Source of the DNA: Methanosarcina sp. KYL-1
GTDB lineage: Archaea > Halobacteriota > Methanosarcinia > Methanosarcinales > Methanosarcinaceae
Reading direction: 5' to 3'
Length of the DNA: 64,000 nt
NCBI RefSeq assembly: GCF_024372725.1
Contig: NZ_VOUA01000001.1
Coordinates: forward strand, 186,001-250,000
The notes beneath the pieces were generated by a model. It ran no database searches. It saw nothing but the letters and a program-made list of their open reading frames with translations, and was not told the DNA's origin. Shown in pieces: positions 26,934-36,080 of the stretch. A program made the position numbers and the translations under genes. Positions within the stretch are counted from its first letter, which is position 1; each line of letters starts with the position of its first letter.

Positions 26934-27299
26934 ATGAAAACAACATGTGAAGTGATGGTACAGAAAGTGCTACCTGCCATAAGGGCTGAACTTTCTCGGG
27001 TACTGATTTTCGAACACAGATGCACGCAGCAGGATGTGGCGGAAATTCTGGAGCTTTCAAGGGCTGCGGTATCCCAGTATGTGAGTGAAAAACGAGGGGC
27101 TGATGTTGACTTCTCGGTAGAGACCCAGGAAGAAATTCGGAAATTTGCATCAGTGCTCTTAAATGACCACTTATCCTCTCAGGAAAAAGTAAAGGGAATG
27201 TGCAACGTATGCCGTTTTGTACAGAAATCCGGCTGGCTGTATAAGAATGCCCCTGAAGTAAAAGCCTGCGGCATCTGTGAGGATACGGATTCTCAGTGA
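26934..27299 (+). CDS. HTH regulator with C-terminal cysteine cluster
   Basis: This 121-residue protein has an XRE/Cro-like helix-turn-helix at about residues 28-52 (CTQQDVAEILELSRAAVSQY) and four cysteines near the end (CNVC at 90-93 and CGIC at 113-116) that could hold a metal or Fe-S cluster. Its stop overlaps the GTG start of nreA by four bases (GTGA), so it is coupled to a DNA-repair gene. The archaeal family of predicted HTH proteins with this tail is uncharacterised as far as I know. The ribosome binding site is weak. Confidence 0.85.
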   Translation: MKTTCEVMVQKVLPAIRAELSRVLIFEHRCTQQDVAEILELSRAAVSQYVSEKRGADVDFSVETQEEIRKFASVLLNDHLSSQEKVKGMCNVCRFVQKSGWLYKNAPEVKACGICEDTDSQ

Positions 27300-28522
27300 A
27301 AGCCACACTCTGCGTCAAATGCAAAGGAAAAGGACTCTGCGGGCGTCCCCGCTGTCCTATACTTGAAAAGTTTAAGTCCTTACAATCTATTTCTCCTGCA
27401 ATCTCGGGAGATTCCGTTTTTGGAGCGTCTCCTCCTGCTCTTTTTGTGGGAAGTTACGGTTACCCGAGGGTTTCGGCAGGCCCCCTTATCCCTCCTTTTG
27501 CAAAGGAGAACGAGGCTTCTTTTCTTGAAGACCCTTCAGGCTGGGGGGGTATGCCCATTGAGGATATAATTTCCATGCGTTCCCGCATGGTGAGGGCAAA
27601 CACGACCCTGCATGTAAAAGATGCCGGGAAAAAAGAAAACCCTCTTCTGGAAAAAGCCCGGGAGCTTGCTCTCTCGAGAACTCCCGTGGACACCGAAGCC
27701 TGGTTTTTCAAAGCTCCCAAACAGGAACTCAAATTTGATGCGGTCCTCTCCCCTATGGGCCCTGCCGGGCTTGTGAAAAACTTCGAACTTGCGGAAAACC
27801 CGAATGTCCCGAGAAAAGTGGACTATCTCGTTTATGATACCGATGCCCTTGCAAAGGACGCGGTGCTCGAGCTCTACAAAGGTGAGGTTTCGGGTGAGCA
27901 GATCACCCGCCTGCTCTCCATCGGCCTTCTGGGAAAAGAAAGGAAAATCGTGCCCACCCGCTGGTCTATTACAGCCGTGGACGATATGGCCGGAAAGGAG
28001 CTTGCAGACAGGGTAAAGGACTTTTCCTGGGTTTCGGATATCAAGCTCTTTTCCGGGACCCATTTCGGGAACCACTTTGAAGTCCTCTTCCTCCCGAGGG
28101 CCTATTCTTTCGAACTCATAGAAGCCTGGCTTCCCAGGGCTGTCTGGTCAGGGGAATCCAGCTGGCTCGGAGAGGACAGCGAAGGCCTTGACGGAAAAAA
28201 ACAGTATTCTTCCCTTGCAGGGGGTTACTATGCCGCCAGGCTCCCCGTGCTCGAATACCTTACGGAAATAAAAAAACAGGCATCCGTTTTTGTCCTCAGG
28301 GAAATCACTCCCGACTACTGGGCTCCTCTCGGGGTCTGGGTGGTCCGGGAAGGCATGAGAAATGCCCTTCAAAATCCCCCTAAAACCTTCGAGTCTCTGG
28401 AAGCTGCAGTTGCAGACCTTGCGGGCAGGGTGCGCACGCCCAGGGATGAGTGGATGCAGCAGGCAAAAATGCTTTCGGATTTCCGCTTCCAGACAACCCT
28501 TGACTCCTTTTTCAAAATCTAA
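27296..28522 (+). CDS. nreA: DNA repair protein NreA with PCNA-binding tail
   Basis: This 408-residue member of the archaeal Nre family is linked to repair of cross-link or alkylation damage. The N-terminus has a cysteine cluster, CVKCKGKGLCGRPRCPIL (residues 6-23). The central Nre domain includes PALFVGSYGYPRVSAGPLIP and EDIISMRSRMVRANTTLHVK. The C-terminus QTTLDSFFKI is a canonical PIP box (QxxLxxFF) for binding the PCNA clamp. It starts at GTG 27296 inside the stop of the HTH gene. Confidence 0.93.
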   Translation: MKATLCVKCKGKGLCGRPRCPILEKFKSLQSISPAISGDSVFGASPPALFVGSYGYPRVSAGPLIPPFAKENEASFLEDPSGWGGMPIEDIISMRSRMVRANTTLHVKDAGKKENPLLEKARELALSRTPVDTEAWFFKAPKQELKFDAVLSPMGPAGLVKNFELAENPNVPRKVDYLVYDTDALAKDAVLELYKGEVSGEQITRLLSIGLLGKERKIVPTRWSITAVDDMAGKELADRVKDFSWVSDIKLFSGTHFGNHFEVLFLPRAYSFELIEAWLPRAVWSGESSWLGEDSEGLDGKKQYSSLAGGYYAARLPVLEYLTEIKKQASVFVLREITPDYWAPLGVWVVREGMRNALQNPPKTFESLEAAVADLAGRVRTPRDEWMQQAKMLSDFRFQTTLDSFFKI

Positions 28523-28537
28523 GTTCCAGGATTAAAT

Positions 28538-28612
28538 ATTAAAGGAAATTTAAAAAATAAAAATTAAAGGAAATTTAAAAAATAAAAATTAAAGGAAATT
28601 TAAAAAATAAAA
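28538..28612. repeat. Three 25-base AT-rich tandem repeats
   Basis: ATTAAAGGAAATTTAAAAAA-type units start at 28538, 28563 and 28588 and are identical. They sit between the convergent ends of nreA and purC. Confidence 0.9.
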
Positions 28613-28652
28613 ATTTTAAGGCTTGATGTTTTAAAAATAAAAGTTTAGGGGC

Positions 28653-29366
28653 TTATTCGAAGATTTCAGGCACAATGCGCCTGGCAACTTCTTCATAAGC
28701 TTTTGAGATGTCGCCCTTGTCAAACCTGAAGACATCCTTGTCCATGGACTTTCCGGTTTCTTTGTCCCAGAAGCGGCAGGTGTCGCAGGAGATTTCATCG
28801 GCAAGGAGGATTTCCCCATCCCTTCTCCCGAACTCAAGCTTGAAGTCGGGGAGCAGGATTCCTTTCCCGTCCAGGTAGGGCACGAGCAGCTCGTTAATCC
28901 TGAGGGCGAGTTTCCGGAGTGCAGCAAGTTCTTCCCTGCTTGCCACGCCGAGAGCAACGGCAATGTCGTCGTTTAACATCGGGTCTCCGTATTCATCGCT
29001 CTTGAAATCAAAGACAAGGACCGGGGACTCAAAAACAGTGCCTTCTTTCATGGGATATTTCTTTGTAATGGAGCCTGCGGCAATGTTCCTGACAATAACT
29101 TCGATTTTTATGATGTCTACTTTCCTTACGAGCATTTCGATTTCGGAAAGCATCCCAATGAAGTGGGTCTTGACTCCGTTCGCTTCCAGCATCTCAAATA
29201 GCTTTTTCGAGATCTGGGCGTTGTAGTACCCTTTCTTTTCCATTTCCCCTTTCTTTTCCCCGTTGAAAGCAGTAAGGCTGTTTCGGAACTCGGAGATAAG
29301 GGTTTCGGGATCATCTGTATTGTAGATGGTTTTTGCTTTTCCTGAATAGAGTTGTTCTCTTTTCAT
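28653..29366 (-). CDS. purC: SAICAR synthetase PurC
   Basis: This 237-residue enzyme couples CAIR and aspartate with ATP hydrolysis in purine biosynthesis. It has the [18 protein letters not shown] glycine loop at residues 7-24, [13 protein letters not shown], the VEVIVRN-type block (here [19 protein letters not shown]), [12 protein letters not shown] and the final helix. The usual DEISPDTCRFWD motif carries Cys instead of Pro here. GAGAGGATC precedes the ATG. The gene is monocistronic and ends facing nreA. Confidence 0.97.
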   Translation of the reverse strand: MKREQLYSGKAKTIYNTDDPETLISEFRNSLTAFNGEKKGEMEKKGYYNAQISKKLFEMLEANGVKTHFIGMLSEIEMLVRKVDIIKIEVIVRNIAAGSITKKYPMKEGTVFESPVLVFDFKSDEYGDPMLNDDIAVALGVASREELAALRKLALRINELLVPYLDGKGILLPDFKLEFGRRDGEILLADEISCDTCRFWDKETGKSMDKDVFRFDKGDISKAYEEVARRIVPEIFE

Positions 29367-29868
29367 GCAATGATCCTCTCTAGGGATAATTCTGGATTTC
29401 CTCAGGTAGAGAGATTTCCGTAATGATTAGGTTTATTAAGATAGAAGTTTCCTGGAAATGCCGCTGGCATTCCAGACAGGCCGGGACATTCTCAGGAACA
29501 TTGAGTGTATTTCCCGGAAAGGATAAGAACCATTCCAGAAATTGCAGAGACATTCCTTTGAACCTTGAGACATTTCCGGATACAGCAAAGGCATTTTCCG
29601 GAGGCCTCACAGGTGTTTCCCGAAGAGATGGAATAGGTACTAGTGTCTTTCTGCTAGATAAATGTATCATCTCACACAGATGAATGTATCATTTCACGCC
29701 CTGCACTCATGAAACTCTTCCGGGATTCCGGCTGCGGCTTCGTAAATTATATCATAGAAGAAATCCAATTACTAGGTTTAGCCGCTTAATCAAGGACTTA
29801 AGAACTTACCGCATCTGAGTGCCCAGCACTTGATAGTGAATTCTTCTAAGCACGCAACAGGTAAAAAC
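29367..29868. other. Intergenic region before the AAA ATPase
   Basis: About 500 bases. A bulged 9-bp hairpin lies at about 29453-29474 (TGGAAATGCC and GGCATTCCA). From 29460 to 29625 the words CATTCC and TTTCCGGA recur loosely, which makes long but unconvincing frames on both strands. AAATTATATCATA near 29743 is a candidate TATA box for the AAA gene. Confidence 0.35.
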
Positions 29869-31155
29869 ATGCCAGGCACCATCATAGAAATCGTAGAGCT
29901 GCTACTAACTGCAGAAATCTATAACCGCTACCCTGAACTGGACGTTAATGACCTGCCCAAGAATATCAGGAAAAACTACTGGAGTAGCGCAGAAAGAACA
30001 GTTCCCAAACCCATCATAGTCTCATTTCTCAGGCTTGAAAAGCTGTGCGGAGTGGAGGACGTTGAAAAAAGCGTTAGGAACGTGCCTTTCATAGCCGTCG
30101 ACAGGTCTCACTTTGAAATCCGTCTGAGTGCATTTGAACTTGCCGTGGAATGGTTCGAAAAACAGGAGGATGCCAGGGAAAGGATCGAAAATAACCCTGT
30201 CCTTGCCTATTACTTCGGAGAAATCCGGAAGGTGGAAGCTGCAAGCTATGCCGACGCAAAAGCAAAGGCAAGGCCAAAGGAAGTTGACAGGGAATGGATT
30301 GAGTCTCTTATAGCCGATATCAGGAGGGAAGACAAGGGCGAGGAAATGCTCAAGCTCGTGTCCATTATCGCTCCCGAAGATGTGAAACAGAAGGTAAAGG
30401 ACCTTGTGCTCACCCCGGAGCAGGAAAGTGAAATCGAAAAGATCATGAAAGCGATCAAGCACAGGGAATACCTCCGGGAAATCGGGCTGCACGATATCGG
30501 GAAACTGCTCTTTGTAGGGCCTCCCGGGACCGGGAAGACCTCGGTTGCCAGGGCGCTATCCGAGCAGCTCTCAATTCCCTTTGTCGAAGTCAAACTTTCC
30601 ATGATCACGGACCAGTACCTGGGTGAGACTGCAAAGAACATCGACCGGGTCTTCCTGCTTGCCAAGAAGCTTAACCCCTGCATCCTCTTCATAGACGAGC
30701 TTGACTTCGTGGCAAAAGCCAGGACTTCGGACGAAAATGCCGCAATCAAACGGGCGGTTAACACCCTGCTGAAGGCTATTGACGAAATAAGCCTCGTGGA
30801 ACACGGCGTCCTTCTGATTGCCGCAACAAACCACCCCCGGATGCTCGACAGTGCGGCATGGAGACGCTTTGACGAAATCGTGCATTTCCCCCTGCCTGAC
30901 CTTGAGATGCGCAAAAACATCCTGGACCTTGTGACCAGGCACATCGAAGGGGAGCTTGATACCAGGGAAATAGCGGAACTGACCGAAGACTATTCGGGTT
31001 CGGACCTTCGCATGGTTATCCGGGAAGCTGTCCTGGGTGCTCTTCTGGAAGAACGCAAGGTGCTGGCCCAGGAAGACCTCCTGGATGCCGTCAGGGCTTT
31101 TGACGAAAGGGACGAGCTCAAGTCCGAAGAGTACGAAAGGAAGAAAAAAGCATGA
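29869..31155 (+). CDS. AAA family ATPase
   Basis: The protein is about 428 residues. The N-terminal 210 residues are helical and unrecognised. The C-terminal half is a CDC48/FtsH-like AAA module: Walker A GPPGTGKTSVARAL, Walker B CILFIDELDF, sensor-1 LLIAATNHPRML, arginine-finger region AAWRRFDEI, and the AAA lid. It may unfold or remodel proteins; the substrate is unknown. The open frame reaches back to TTG 29830, but CAGGT sits at the right distance before ATG 29869. Its stop overlaps the next ATG (ATGA at 31152), so it is coupled to the metallo-beta-lactamase gene. Confidence 0.88.
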   Translation: MPGTIIEIVELLLTAEIYNRYPELDVNDLPKNIRKNYWSSAERTVPKPIIVSFLRLEKLCGVEDVEKSVRNVPFIAVDRSHFEIRLSAFELAVEWFEKQEDARERIENNPVLAYYFGEIRKVEAASYADAKAKARPKEVDREWIESLIADIRREDKGEEMLKLVSIIAPEDVKQKVKDLVLTPEQESEIEKIMKAIKHREYLREIGLHDIGKLLFVGPPGTGKTSVARALSEQLSIPFVEVKLSMITDQYLGETAKNIDRVFLLAKKLNPCILFIDELDFVAKARTSDENAAIKRAVNTLLKAIDEISLVEHGVLLIAATNHPRMLDSAAWRRFDEIVHFPLPDLEMRKNILDLVTRHIEGELDTREIAELTEDYSGSDLRMVIREAVLGALLEERKVLAQEDLLDAVRAFDERDELKSEEYERKKKA

Positions 31156-31892
31156 GGCTCACTCTGTTGGGGACCGGGGATGCCGTCGGGACCCCCAAAA
31201 TCGGCTGCTTCTGCCCGGCATGCACGGATGCCCGATCCGGTGGAAAGAGCCAGCGCCTTCGTTTTTCAATTCTGGTGGAGTCCGGGGAGGGCAAAATCCT
31301 TATTGATACCAGCCCGGACCTCAGGCAGCAGTTCCTCAGGCAAAACCTTTCCGAAATAGACGCTGTTATCTGGACCCACGGGCACTACGACCATTACGCG
31401 GGCTTCGGGGAATTTTACAGGGTGCAAAACAGGGTCAACGTCTACGGGATTCCCGAAACCCTTGACTACATTAACCAGTATGTGTCTTTCCTGAAGCCGA
31501 GATACCACTACGTGAAACTTTATGAGCCCTTCGAACTTATCGGGCTGCAGTTCACCCTTTTTAAAGTCAACCACCCCCCGGTGGAAATTCCCGCAGGGGT
31601 CATAATCCGGGAAGGGGATACGAAAGTGGTGGTAACGGGAGATACGAATCCCGCGATTCCTGCCGAAAGCCTCGAACTAATGAAGGACCCCGACCTCCTG
31701 ATAGCCGATGCCATAGTCCCACCCCAAATCCATATCAAAAAGCACATGAACTCGGAAGAGGCGATGGCGCTTGCAGCAAAAATTAATGCAAAGGAAGTGG
31801 TTTTGACCCACTTAAGCCATCTTTTCCGCCCCCATCATATCGAATCGATGTTTTTGCCCCTGGGGTATGACGGGCAGGTCTTTGAAATTTAA
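31152..31892 (+). CDS. Metallo-beta-lactamase fold phosphodiesterase, PhnP-like
   Basis: This 246-residue protein has the MBL motif [10 protein letters not shown] near 77-86, Asp in [11 protein letters not shown], and a final His in LTHLSHLF. The N-terminal [20 protein letters not shown] is the extra zinc site typical of PhnP/cyclic-phosphoribose phosphodiesterases. It likely cleaves a cyclic phosphate or phosphodiester; the substrate is not determined. It is coupled to the AAA ATPase by a 4-base overlap and followed 67 bases later by the photolyase gene. Confidence 0.88.
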   Translation: MRLTLLGTGDAVGTPKIGCFCPACTDARSGGKSQRLRFSILVESGEGKILIDTSPDLRQQFLRQNLSEIDAVIWTHGHYDHYAGFGEFYRVQNRVNVYGIPETLDYINQYVSFLKPRYHYVKLYEPFELIGLQFTLFKVNHPPVEIPAGVIIREGDTKVVVTGDTNPAIPAESLELMKDPDLLIADAIVPPQIHIKKHMNSEEAMALAAKINAKEVVLTHLSHLFRPHHIESMFLPLGYDGQVFEI

Positions 31893-31959
31893 GCCTGAAG
31901 CTCTCTTTTGCTCTTCTCAGGATGTAACTCCTATATATCCCGGAGCCCGAAATTCAATT

Positions 31960-33510
31960 ATGAACCCTAAAAGGATCCGGACCCTAAAACCGGGGAAAGC
32001 GGGAGACGGGCCTGTTGCTTACTGGATGAGCCGCGACCAGCGGGTAGAGGATAACTGGGCACTGCTCTTTGCCCGGGGGATGGCGTTTGATTCCGGAGTG
32101 CCCGTTGTGGTGCTTTTTTGTCTTGCGGATGAATTTCTAGGAGCCGGGGGAAGGCAGTATGTGTTTATGCTGAAGGGGCTGCAAGAACTTGAGCAGGCCC
32201 TTGCCGAAAAAAATATCCCGTTCTTTTTCCTCCGGGGAGATCCGGGAAAAACAATCCCCCTGTTTGTTAAGAAATACGGAATCGGGACTCTTGTTACGGA
32301 TTTCAGCCCCCTGCGCATCAAGAGGGGGTGGGCGGAACAGGCAGCTTCCGGGCTTGAGGTCCCCTTTTACGAAGTGGACGCGCACAACGTCGTACCCTGC
32401 TGGGAAGCCTCCCCAAAGCAGGAATACGCTGCCCATACTTTTCGGCCGAAACTCCAGGCCCTCCTTCTGGGGTTTCTGGAGGATTTCCCGGAGCTTGAAC
32501 CCAACTCCGAACTCAACTCCGAACTCAACTCCAAACTAAACTCTGGCCTCCATGAATTTTCTACCGGGGGCACTGGCAATGGTCCTGAAATTGTTCGGAA
32601 CCTGCAGGAAATGGGCCTTGAAGAGCTTCTCCCTGAAGGGCTCAGGGGGAAAAGTGCCGACCCTTTCTTTGAGCCGGAACATTTCAAGCCCGGGGAAAAA
32701 GCCGCAAGAGAGGTGCTGGAAACCTTTCTTTCGGAACGTCTGGATTCGTACAATGCCCTGAGAAACGACCCCACAAAGAGAGGGGTCTCTGACCTTTCCC
32801 CATACCTCCACTTCGGGCAGCTCTCAGCTCAGAGAGTCGCCATTGAGGTTGAAACTGCGAAAGCTGACGAGGAGGCAAAGAAGGCTTTTCTGGATGAGCT
32901 TCTTGTGTGGAAAGAAATTGCGGATAATTTCTGTTATTATTCCCCTGCATATGATAGTTTTGAAGGTTTTCCTGCCTGGGTAAAAGAGTCCCTTAATTCC
33001 CACAGGAAAGACCCGAGGGAGTACGTTTACACTCTGGAGGAGTTCGAAGCCGGAAAGACCCACGACCCGCTCTGGAACGCGAGCCAGATGGAACTCCTCA
33101 GGAGAGGGAAGATGCACGGGTACATGCGGATGTACTGGGCAAAAAAGATCCTGGAATGGAGTGAATCCCCGGAAAAAGCCCTTGAAATTGCCATTTCCCT
33201 GAACGACCGGTACGAACTGGACGGCAGGGATCCCAACGGCTACGCAGGGATTGCCTGGAGCATCGGGGGAGTCCACGACCGTGCCTGGAGGGAAAGGGCG
33301 GTCATCGGAAAGCTGCGCTACATGAGTTACGAAGGCTGCAGGCGGAAGTTCGACGTGGATGCCTATATTGCAAAGTATCTCCCGGGTGGGACACTTTCTG
33401 CAGAGGGGAGCAGGGAAAAAAGCATGAGGGTAAAGGAAAGGCAAAGGAAAAAGCATGAGAGTAAGGGAGGGGCAAGGGGAAAAAGCTTGAGAGTAAATGA
33501 TCCGGGGTGA
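31960..33510 (+). CDS. phrB: Class II CPD photolyase
   Basis: This FAD blue-light enzyme splits cyclobutane pyrimidine dimers. The start [10 protein letters not shown] matches M. mazei photolyase as I remember it, although the frame is open upstream to 31867. The antenna domain is [20 protein letters not shown] onward, and the FAD-binding helical domain has [61 protein letters not shown] and [14 protein letters not shown]. Two additions stand out: a 12-base repeat at 32503-32538 that adds NSEL units to the interdomain linker, and a basic tail of about 35 residues after [10 protein letters not shown] made from a tandem DNA repeat. The tail seems absent from relatives and is probably dispensable. 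Confidence 0.96.
   Translation: MNPKRIRTLKPGKAGDGPVAYWMSRDQRVEDNWALLFARGMAFDSGVPVVVLFCLADEFLGAGGRQYVFMLKGLQELEQALAEKNIPFFFLRGDPGKTIPLFVKKYGIGTLVTDFSPLRIKRGWAEQAASGLEVPFYEVDAHNVVPCWEASPKQEYAAHTFRPKLQALLLGFLEDFPELEPNSELNSELNSKLNSGLHEFSTGGTGNGPEIVRNLQEMGLEELLPEGLRGKSADPFFEPEHFKPGEKAAREVLETFLSERLDSYNALRNDPTKRGVSDLSPYLHFGQLSAQRVAIEVETAKADEEAKKAFLDELLVWKEIADNFCYYSPAYDSFEGFPAWVKESLNSHRKDPREYVYTLEEFEAGKTHDPLWNASQMELLRRGKMHGYMRMYWAKKILEWSESPEKALEIAISLNDRYELDGRDPNGYAGIAWSIGGVHDRAWRERAVIGKLRYMSYEGCRRKFDVDAYIAKYLPGGTLSAEGSREKSMRVKERQRKKHESKGGARGKSLRVNDPG
33421..33500 (+). repeat. 31-32 base tandem repeat inside the end of the photolyase gene
   Basis: AGCATGAGGGTAAAGGAAAG, AGCATGAGAGTAAGGGAGGG and AGCTTGAGAGTAAATG start at 33421, 33452 and 33484. 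The spacing is not a multiple of three, so each copy is read in a different frame and the encoded tail is not itself a protein repeat. Confidence 0.8.
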
Positions 33511-33766
33511 GAAGTTACTAAAAAACAGGTAAAAACGAATCATATTTCGAAAAACCTGGAATTTCAGCATTTTTACTCAAAATGGGGTACAGAATACCTC
33601 TGTTTCTGCGGGATTCGCAACGAAAAAATAAGCTGAATTTCCTCTGACTGTATTTTATATGCCTTTGTTTTTGTTGAAGGGGGAATAAAAAATAATTTTT
33701 TTCGTTTTTATAATCTATTTTTGTTTCTTTTATCTTGCTTTTTTCCTTGTTCACTTACTGCTCTAC
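33511..33766. other. AT-rich gap between photolyase and peroxiredoxin
   Basis: About 255 bases between convergent genes. T-rich runs at about 33690-33750 on the plus strand could end photolyase transcription. No gene is seen. Confidence 0.3.
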
Positions 33767-34249
33767 TTACTGCTGTTTCAGGGCTCTCAGCTCGGAAAGT
33801 ACTTTTTCGGCGTGCCCGCTGGCCTTTACATTATCCCAGACCCTGGCAATGTTCCCTTCGGGGTCTATCAGGAAAGTGGTCCGGACAGTGCTCATGACCT
33901 CGTTGCCCTTGAAATTCTTCGGGTGCATGACTTCGTATGTCCTGTGAACGTCGGCAGTTTCGTCGGAAAGCAGGGTAATTTTGAGCTCTTTTTTCTCGAC
34001 AAATTTTCGGTGGGATTCCTCGCTGTCCCTGCTGACTCCCAGGATTACGGTGTTTTCAGCTTCAAACTCTTTCCTCAGACAGCTGAAATTCCTGGCTTCA
34101 AGGCTGCAGCCCGGGGTGTTGTCCCTGGGGTAAAAATACAGGACAACCCATTTTCCTTTCAGGTCTTCCAGGCAGATCCTTTTCCCGCCCTGGTCGGGAA
34201 GGCAGAGAGGAGGAGCAGGTTGTCCCTTTTCTAATGTTGTTTTCGCCAT
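33767..34249 (-). CDS. bcp: Thioredoxin-dependent peroxiredoxin, BCP/PrxQ type
   Basis: This 160-residue enzyme reduces hydrogen peroxide and organic hydroperoxides in the cytoplasm. The peroxidatic Cys lies in FYPRDNTPGCSLEARNF, and a second Cys follows a few residues later (FSCLRKEFE), as in two-Cys PrxQ enzymes. VILGVSRDSEESHRKFVEK and VRTTFLIDPEGNIARVW complete the thioredoxin fold. It is monocistronic with its own AT-rich promoter (34250-34367). It fits oxidative-stress defence in a strict anaerobe, close to other repair genes. Confidence 0.95.
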   Translation of the reverse strand: MAKTTLEKGQPAPPLCLPDQGGKRICLEDLKGKWVVLYFYPRDNTPGCSLEARNFSCLRKEFEAENTVILGVSRDSEESHRKFVEKKELKITLLSDETADVHRTYEVMHPKNFKGNEVMSTVRTTFLIDPEGNIARVWDNVKASGHAEKVLSELRALKQQ

Positions 34250-34367
34250 ATTTTTCCCTCTATCGTTGCTTTCTAAGCTTGAGCTATTTTGTGGTTACAG
34301 TAATAATAATTTGAATATTATACATCTTAACTCTATCTTTTAAGTTATATTTATTCTGTATTTGCAT

Positions 34368-35408
34368 TCAGGACCATTTTTTTCTTCCCCAGGGCAGCAG
34401 TCCGGCTTCAAAGGCAAGTAAAGGCCCGATTAGCCACCCTGCCCAGAGCAAAAGCCCCGTAAATGCCAGGCCAAAGAAGTACAGGCGTTTCTTCGTTCCG
34501 TTTTCCCCATAGCCACTGCCTTTGAGGCTCAGGCCCATTGCTGCAACTCCAAGCGCGAGGTGCGAAAAGCCCAGGAAGAGGGTAATAAATACCTCGGGAG
34601 AGTAAGCGCTCCTGTTCAGTGAAACCAGCATCTGTACAAGGAAAGATAAACCTGTGCCCAGGAAGAAAAGGGATGCAAAAGCCCCTGCCCATTGAGCAGG
34701 TGTGAACATGGACCCTTTTTCTTTTTTCCGTAAGACTGCCAGGACTCCGGCAGCAAGCGTGAGCCCCAGAGGAGCGAGGATAAAGGGCAGGCTCTGGCCT
34801 TCCCAGCGGTAGGTCCTTATCTGGCCCAGGGGGACAAGCACCCATTCCTTTAAGGAAAAACTTTCCCTGTACCCGAGGACGATCCCGTAATTGACGTCCC
34901 TGGCCGGAGAAGCGACTGCTGCATAATAGGTCCCGCTTTCCGGGGCTTCCAGGTCAAGCCTGGCAAGGGAGTAAAAAGCACTGGGGCTGAACCCCTCATA
35001 AGTTGCGCTTTCGGGAAGTTTTCCGGGAAGCATTTTTACCCCGTTCCCTTCGGGAATTTCCAGGGTCTTGGGCACTTTTCCCTCGTCGGCAAGTCCCGGC
35101 CCCATGAGTACGAGGTCAGGGGCAAAAACCCTGTTTCCGGGTTTTACGGGGACAATAAGCCCTAGCAGGATTCTTTCTCCTTTTTCCATTTCAAAACTGT
35201 AATACCTGGCGTTTCCTCCCCCTTCGAGTTCTCCGTAAAGGACCCGGGACTTCAAAGGGTCTTCTACGGGAATCGCTTCTCCAGGGCTTTTGCCGTCCTC
35301 TTCGAACACAGGCACGTGCGCAAGAACCGGCGATATAAGGAAATAAAGTATTAAAAGCATAAGTCCAACAAACAAAAAGCAAGAATTCCGGAAACCCCAC
35401 TTTTCCAT
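34368..35408 (-). CDS. Membrane protein with secreted N-terminal domain, unknown function
   Basis: The protein has 346 residues. Residues about 10-30 are a signal or anchor helix (CFLFVGLMLLILYFLISPVL). Residues about 35-190 are an extracytoplasmic beta-rich domain resembling bacterial pre-peptidase (PPC-like) domains: LYGELEGGGNARYYSFEMEK and APESGTYYAAVASPARDVNY. Four hydrophobic helices follow from about residue 205 to 335. I do not recognise a named family. It is divergent from the DNA glycosylase gene. An envelope role is likely; a catalytic role is not evident. Confidence 0.7.
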   Translation of the reverse strand: MEKWGFRNSCFLFVGLMLLILYFLISPVLAHVPVFEEDGKSPGEAIPVEDPLKSRVLYGELEGGGNARYYSFEMEKGERILLGLIVPVKPGNRVFAPDLVLMGPGLADEGKVPKTLEIPEGNGVKMLPGKLPESATYEGFSPSAFYSLARLDLEAPESGTYYAAVASPARDVNYGIVLGYRESFSLKEWVLVPLGQIRTYRWEGQSLPFILAPLGLTLAAGVLAVLRKKEKGSMFTPAQWAGAFASLFFLGTGLSFLVQMLVSLNRSAYSPEVFITLFLGFSHLALGVAAMGLSLKGSGYGENGTKKRLYFFGLAFTGLLLWAGWLIGPLLAFEAGLLPWGRKKWS

Positions 35409-35520
35409 GTATTATATTTTCCCGGGAAGCTGTAAATAAGTATCCTAAAGTTAAATATCTGAACCTGAAGACTGAAAATCCCCCGCAACTCTTCCATTAA
35501 TCAATTTTGAGGTCACATCC

Positions 35521-35850
35521 ATGAGAATCTGGGACATCCCTCCTGAGAACATGTGCAGGCAGCACCTTCTGGGTGAACACAGGGAACTGCATGCCCTCTG
35601 GTCCATTATAACCAATAACAAGAAAGCATATGCCCACCACCCCGAAACCCTGCGCTGGAAGGGGAAATTAAAAGCCCTCTACTTCAGGCACGAAGCCCTT
35701 GTGGAAGAAATGGCACTGCGGGGCTATAAGCACCACACTCCCCTTGACCCTGCCCTCGCGACCGGAAAAGCCGTACAGGACGAGTTTGTGTATCCTTATG
35801 AGGAACAGGTCAAAACTCTGAGGGAAAGAGGGTGCGGGTGCAGGGTGTGA
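35521..35850 (+). CDS. Pyrimidine dimer DNA glycosylase-like protein
   Basis: This 109-residue protein fits the Pyr_excise family (T4 endonuclease V type): MRIWDIPPENMCRQHLLGEH, then RELHALWSIITNNKKAYAHH, PETLRWKGKLKALYFRHEAL and RGYKHHTPLD. Family members nick DNA at UV-induced pyrimidine dimers. The N-terminal residue after Met is Arg rather than the Thr2 nucleophile of T4 EndoV, so activity is not certain. GAGGTCA precedes the ATG. A photolyase gene lies 2 kb away, so two UV-repair routes sit close together. Confidence 0.8.
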   Translation: MRIWDIPPENMCRQHLLGEHRELHALWSIITNNKKAYAHHPETLRWKGKLKALYFRHEALVEEMALRGYKHHTPLDPALATGKAVQDEFVYPYEEQVKTLRERGCGCRV

Positions 35851-36037
35851 CTGCAGGGTCTGAACCAGTTGCTTTCTAAGTTGGGTCTTTTATCCGGTGA
35901 GAGATCCATGCAGTAGATCCATGCACCGGTCTTTGTACTCATCTTTCTTCTGTTTTCAGGCGTTTTCTTTATTAAATATTAATAGTTTTCGTTAATTTTA
36001 TATTACATATAGTCGTAGAGAGATAGAGACAATATTT

Positions 36038-36080
36038 CAGAGTAATATATCTCAGAGTAATTAATATCAGAGAACTTATT
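36038..36080 (+). promoter_or_regulatory. Three 15-base repeats abutting a start codon
   Basis: CAGAGTAATATATCT, CAGAGTAATTAATAT and CAGAGAACTTATTAT start at 36038, 36053 and 36068 and end directly before the ATG at 36081. A TATA-like stretch (TTTATATTACATATA, about 35997-36011) would start transcription just upstream of them, placing them in the leader. They are candidate operator or RNA-level control sites for the following gene. Confidence 0.5.

Noticed and set aside
29380-29683. Overlapping 86- and 96-residue frames on opposite strands with loosely repeated motifs
   Set aside because: Both derive from recurring CATTCC/TTTCCGGA words; no start signals or family features.
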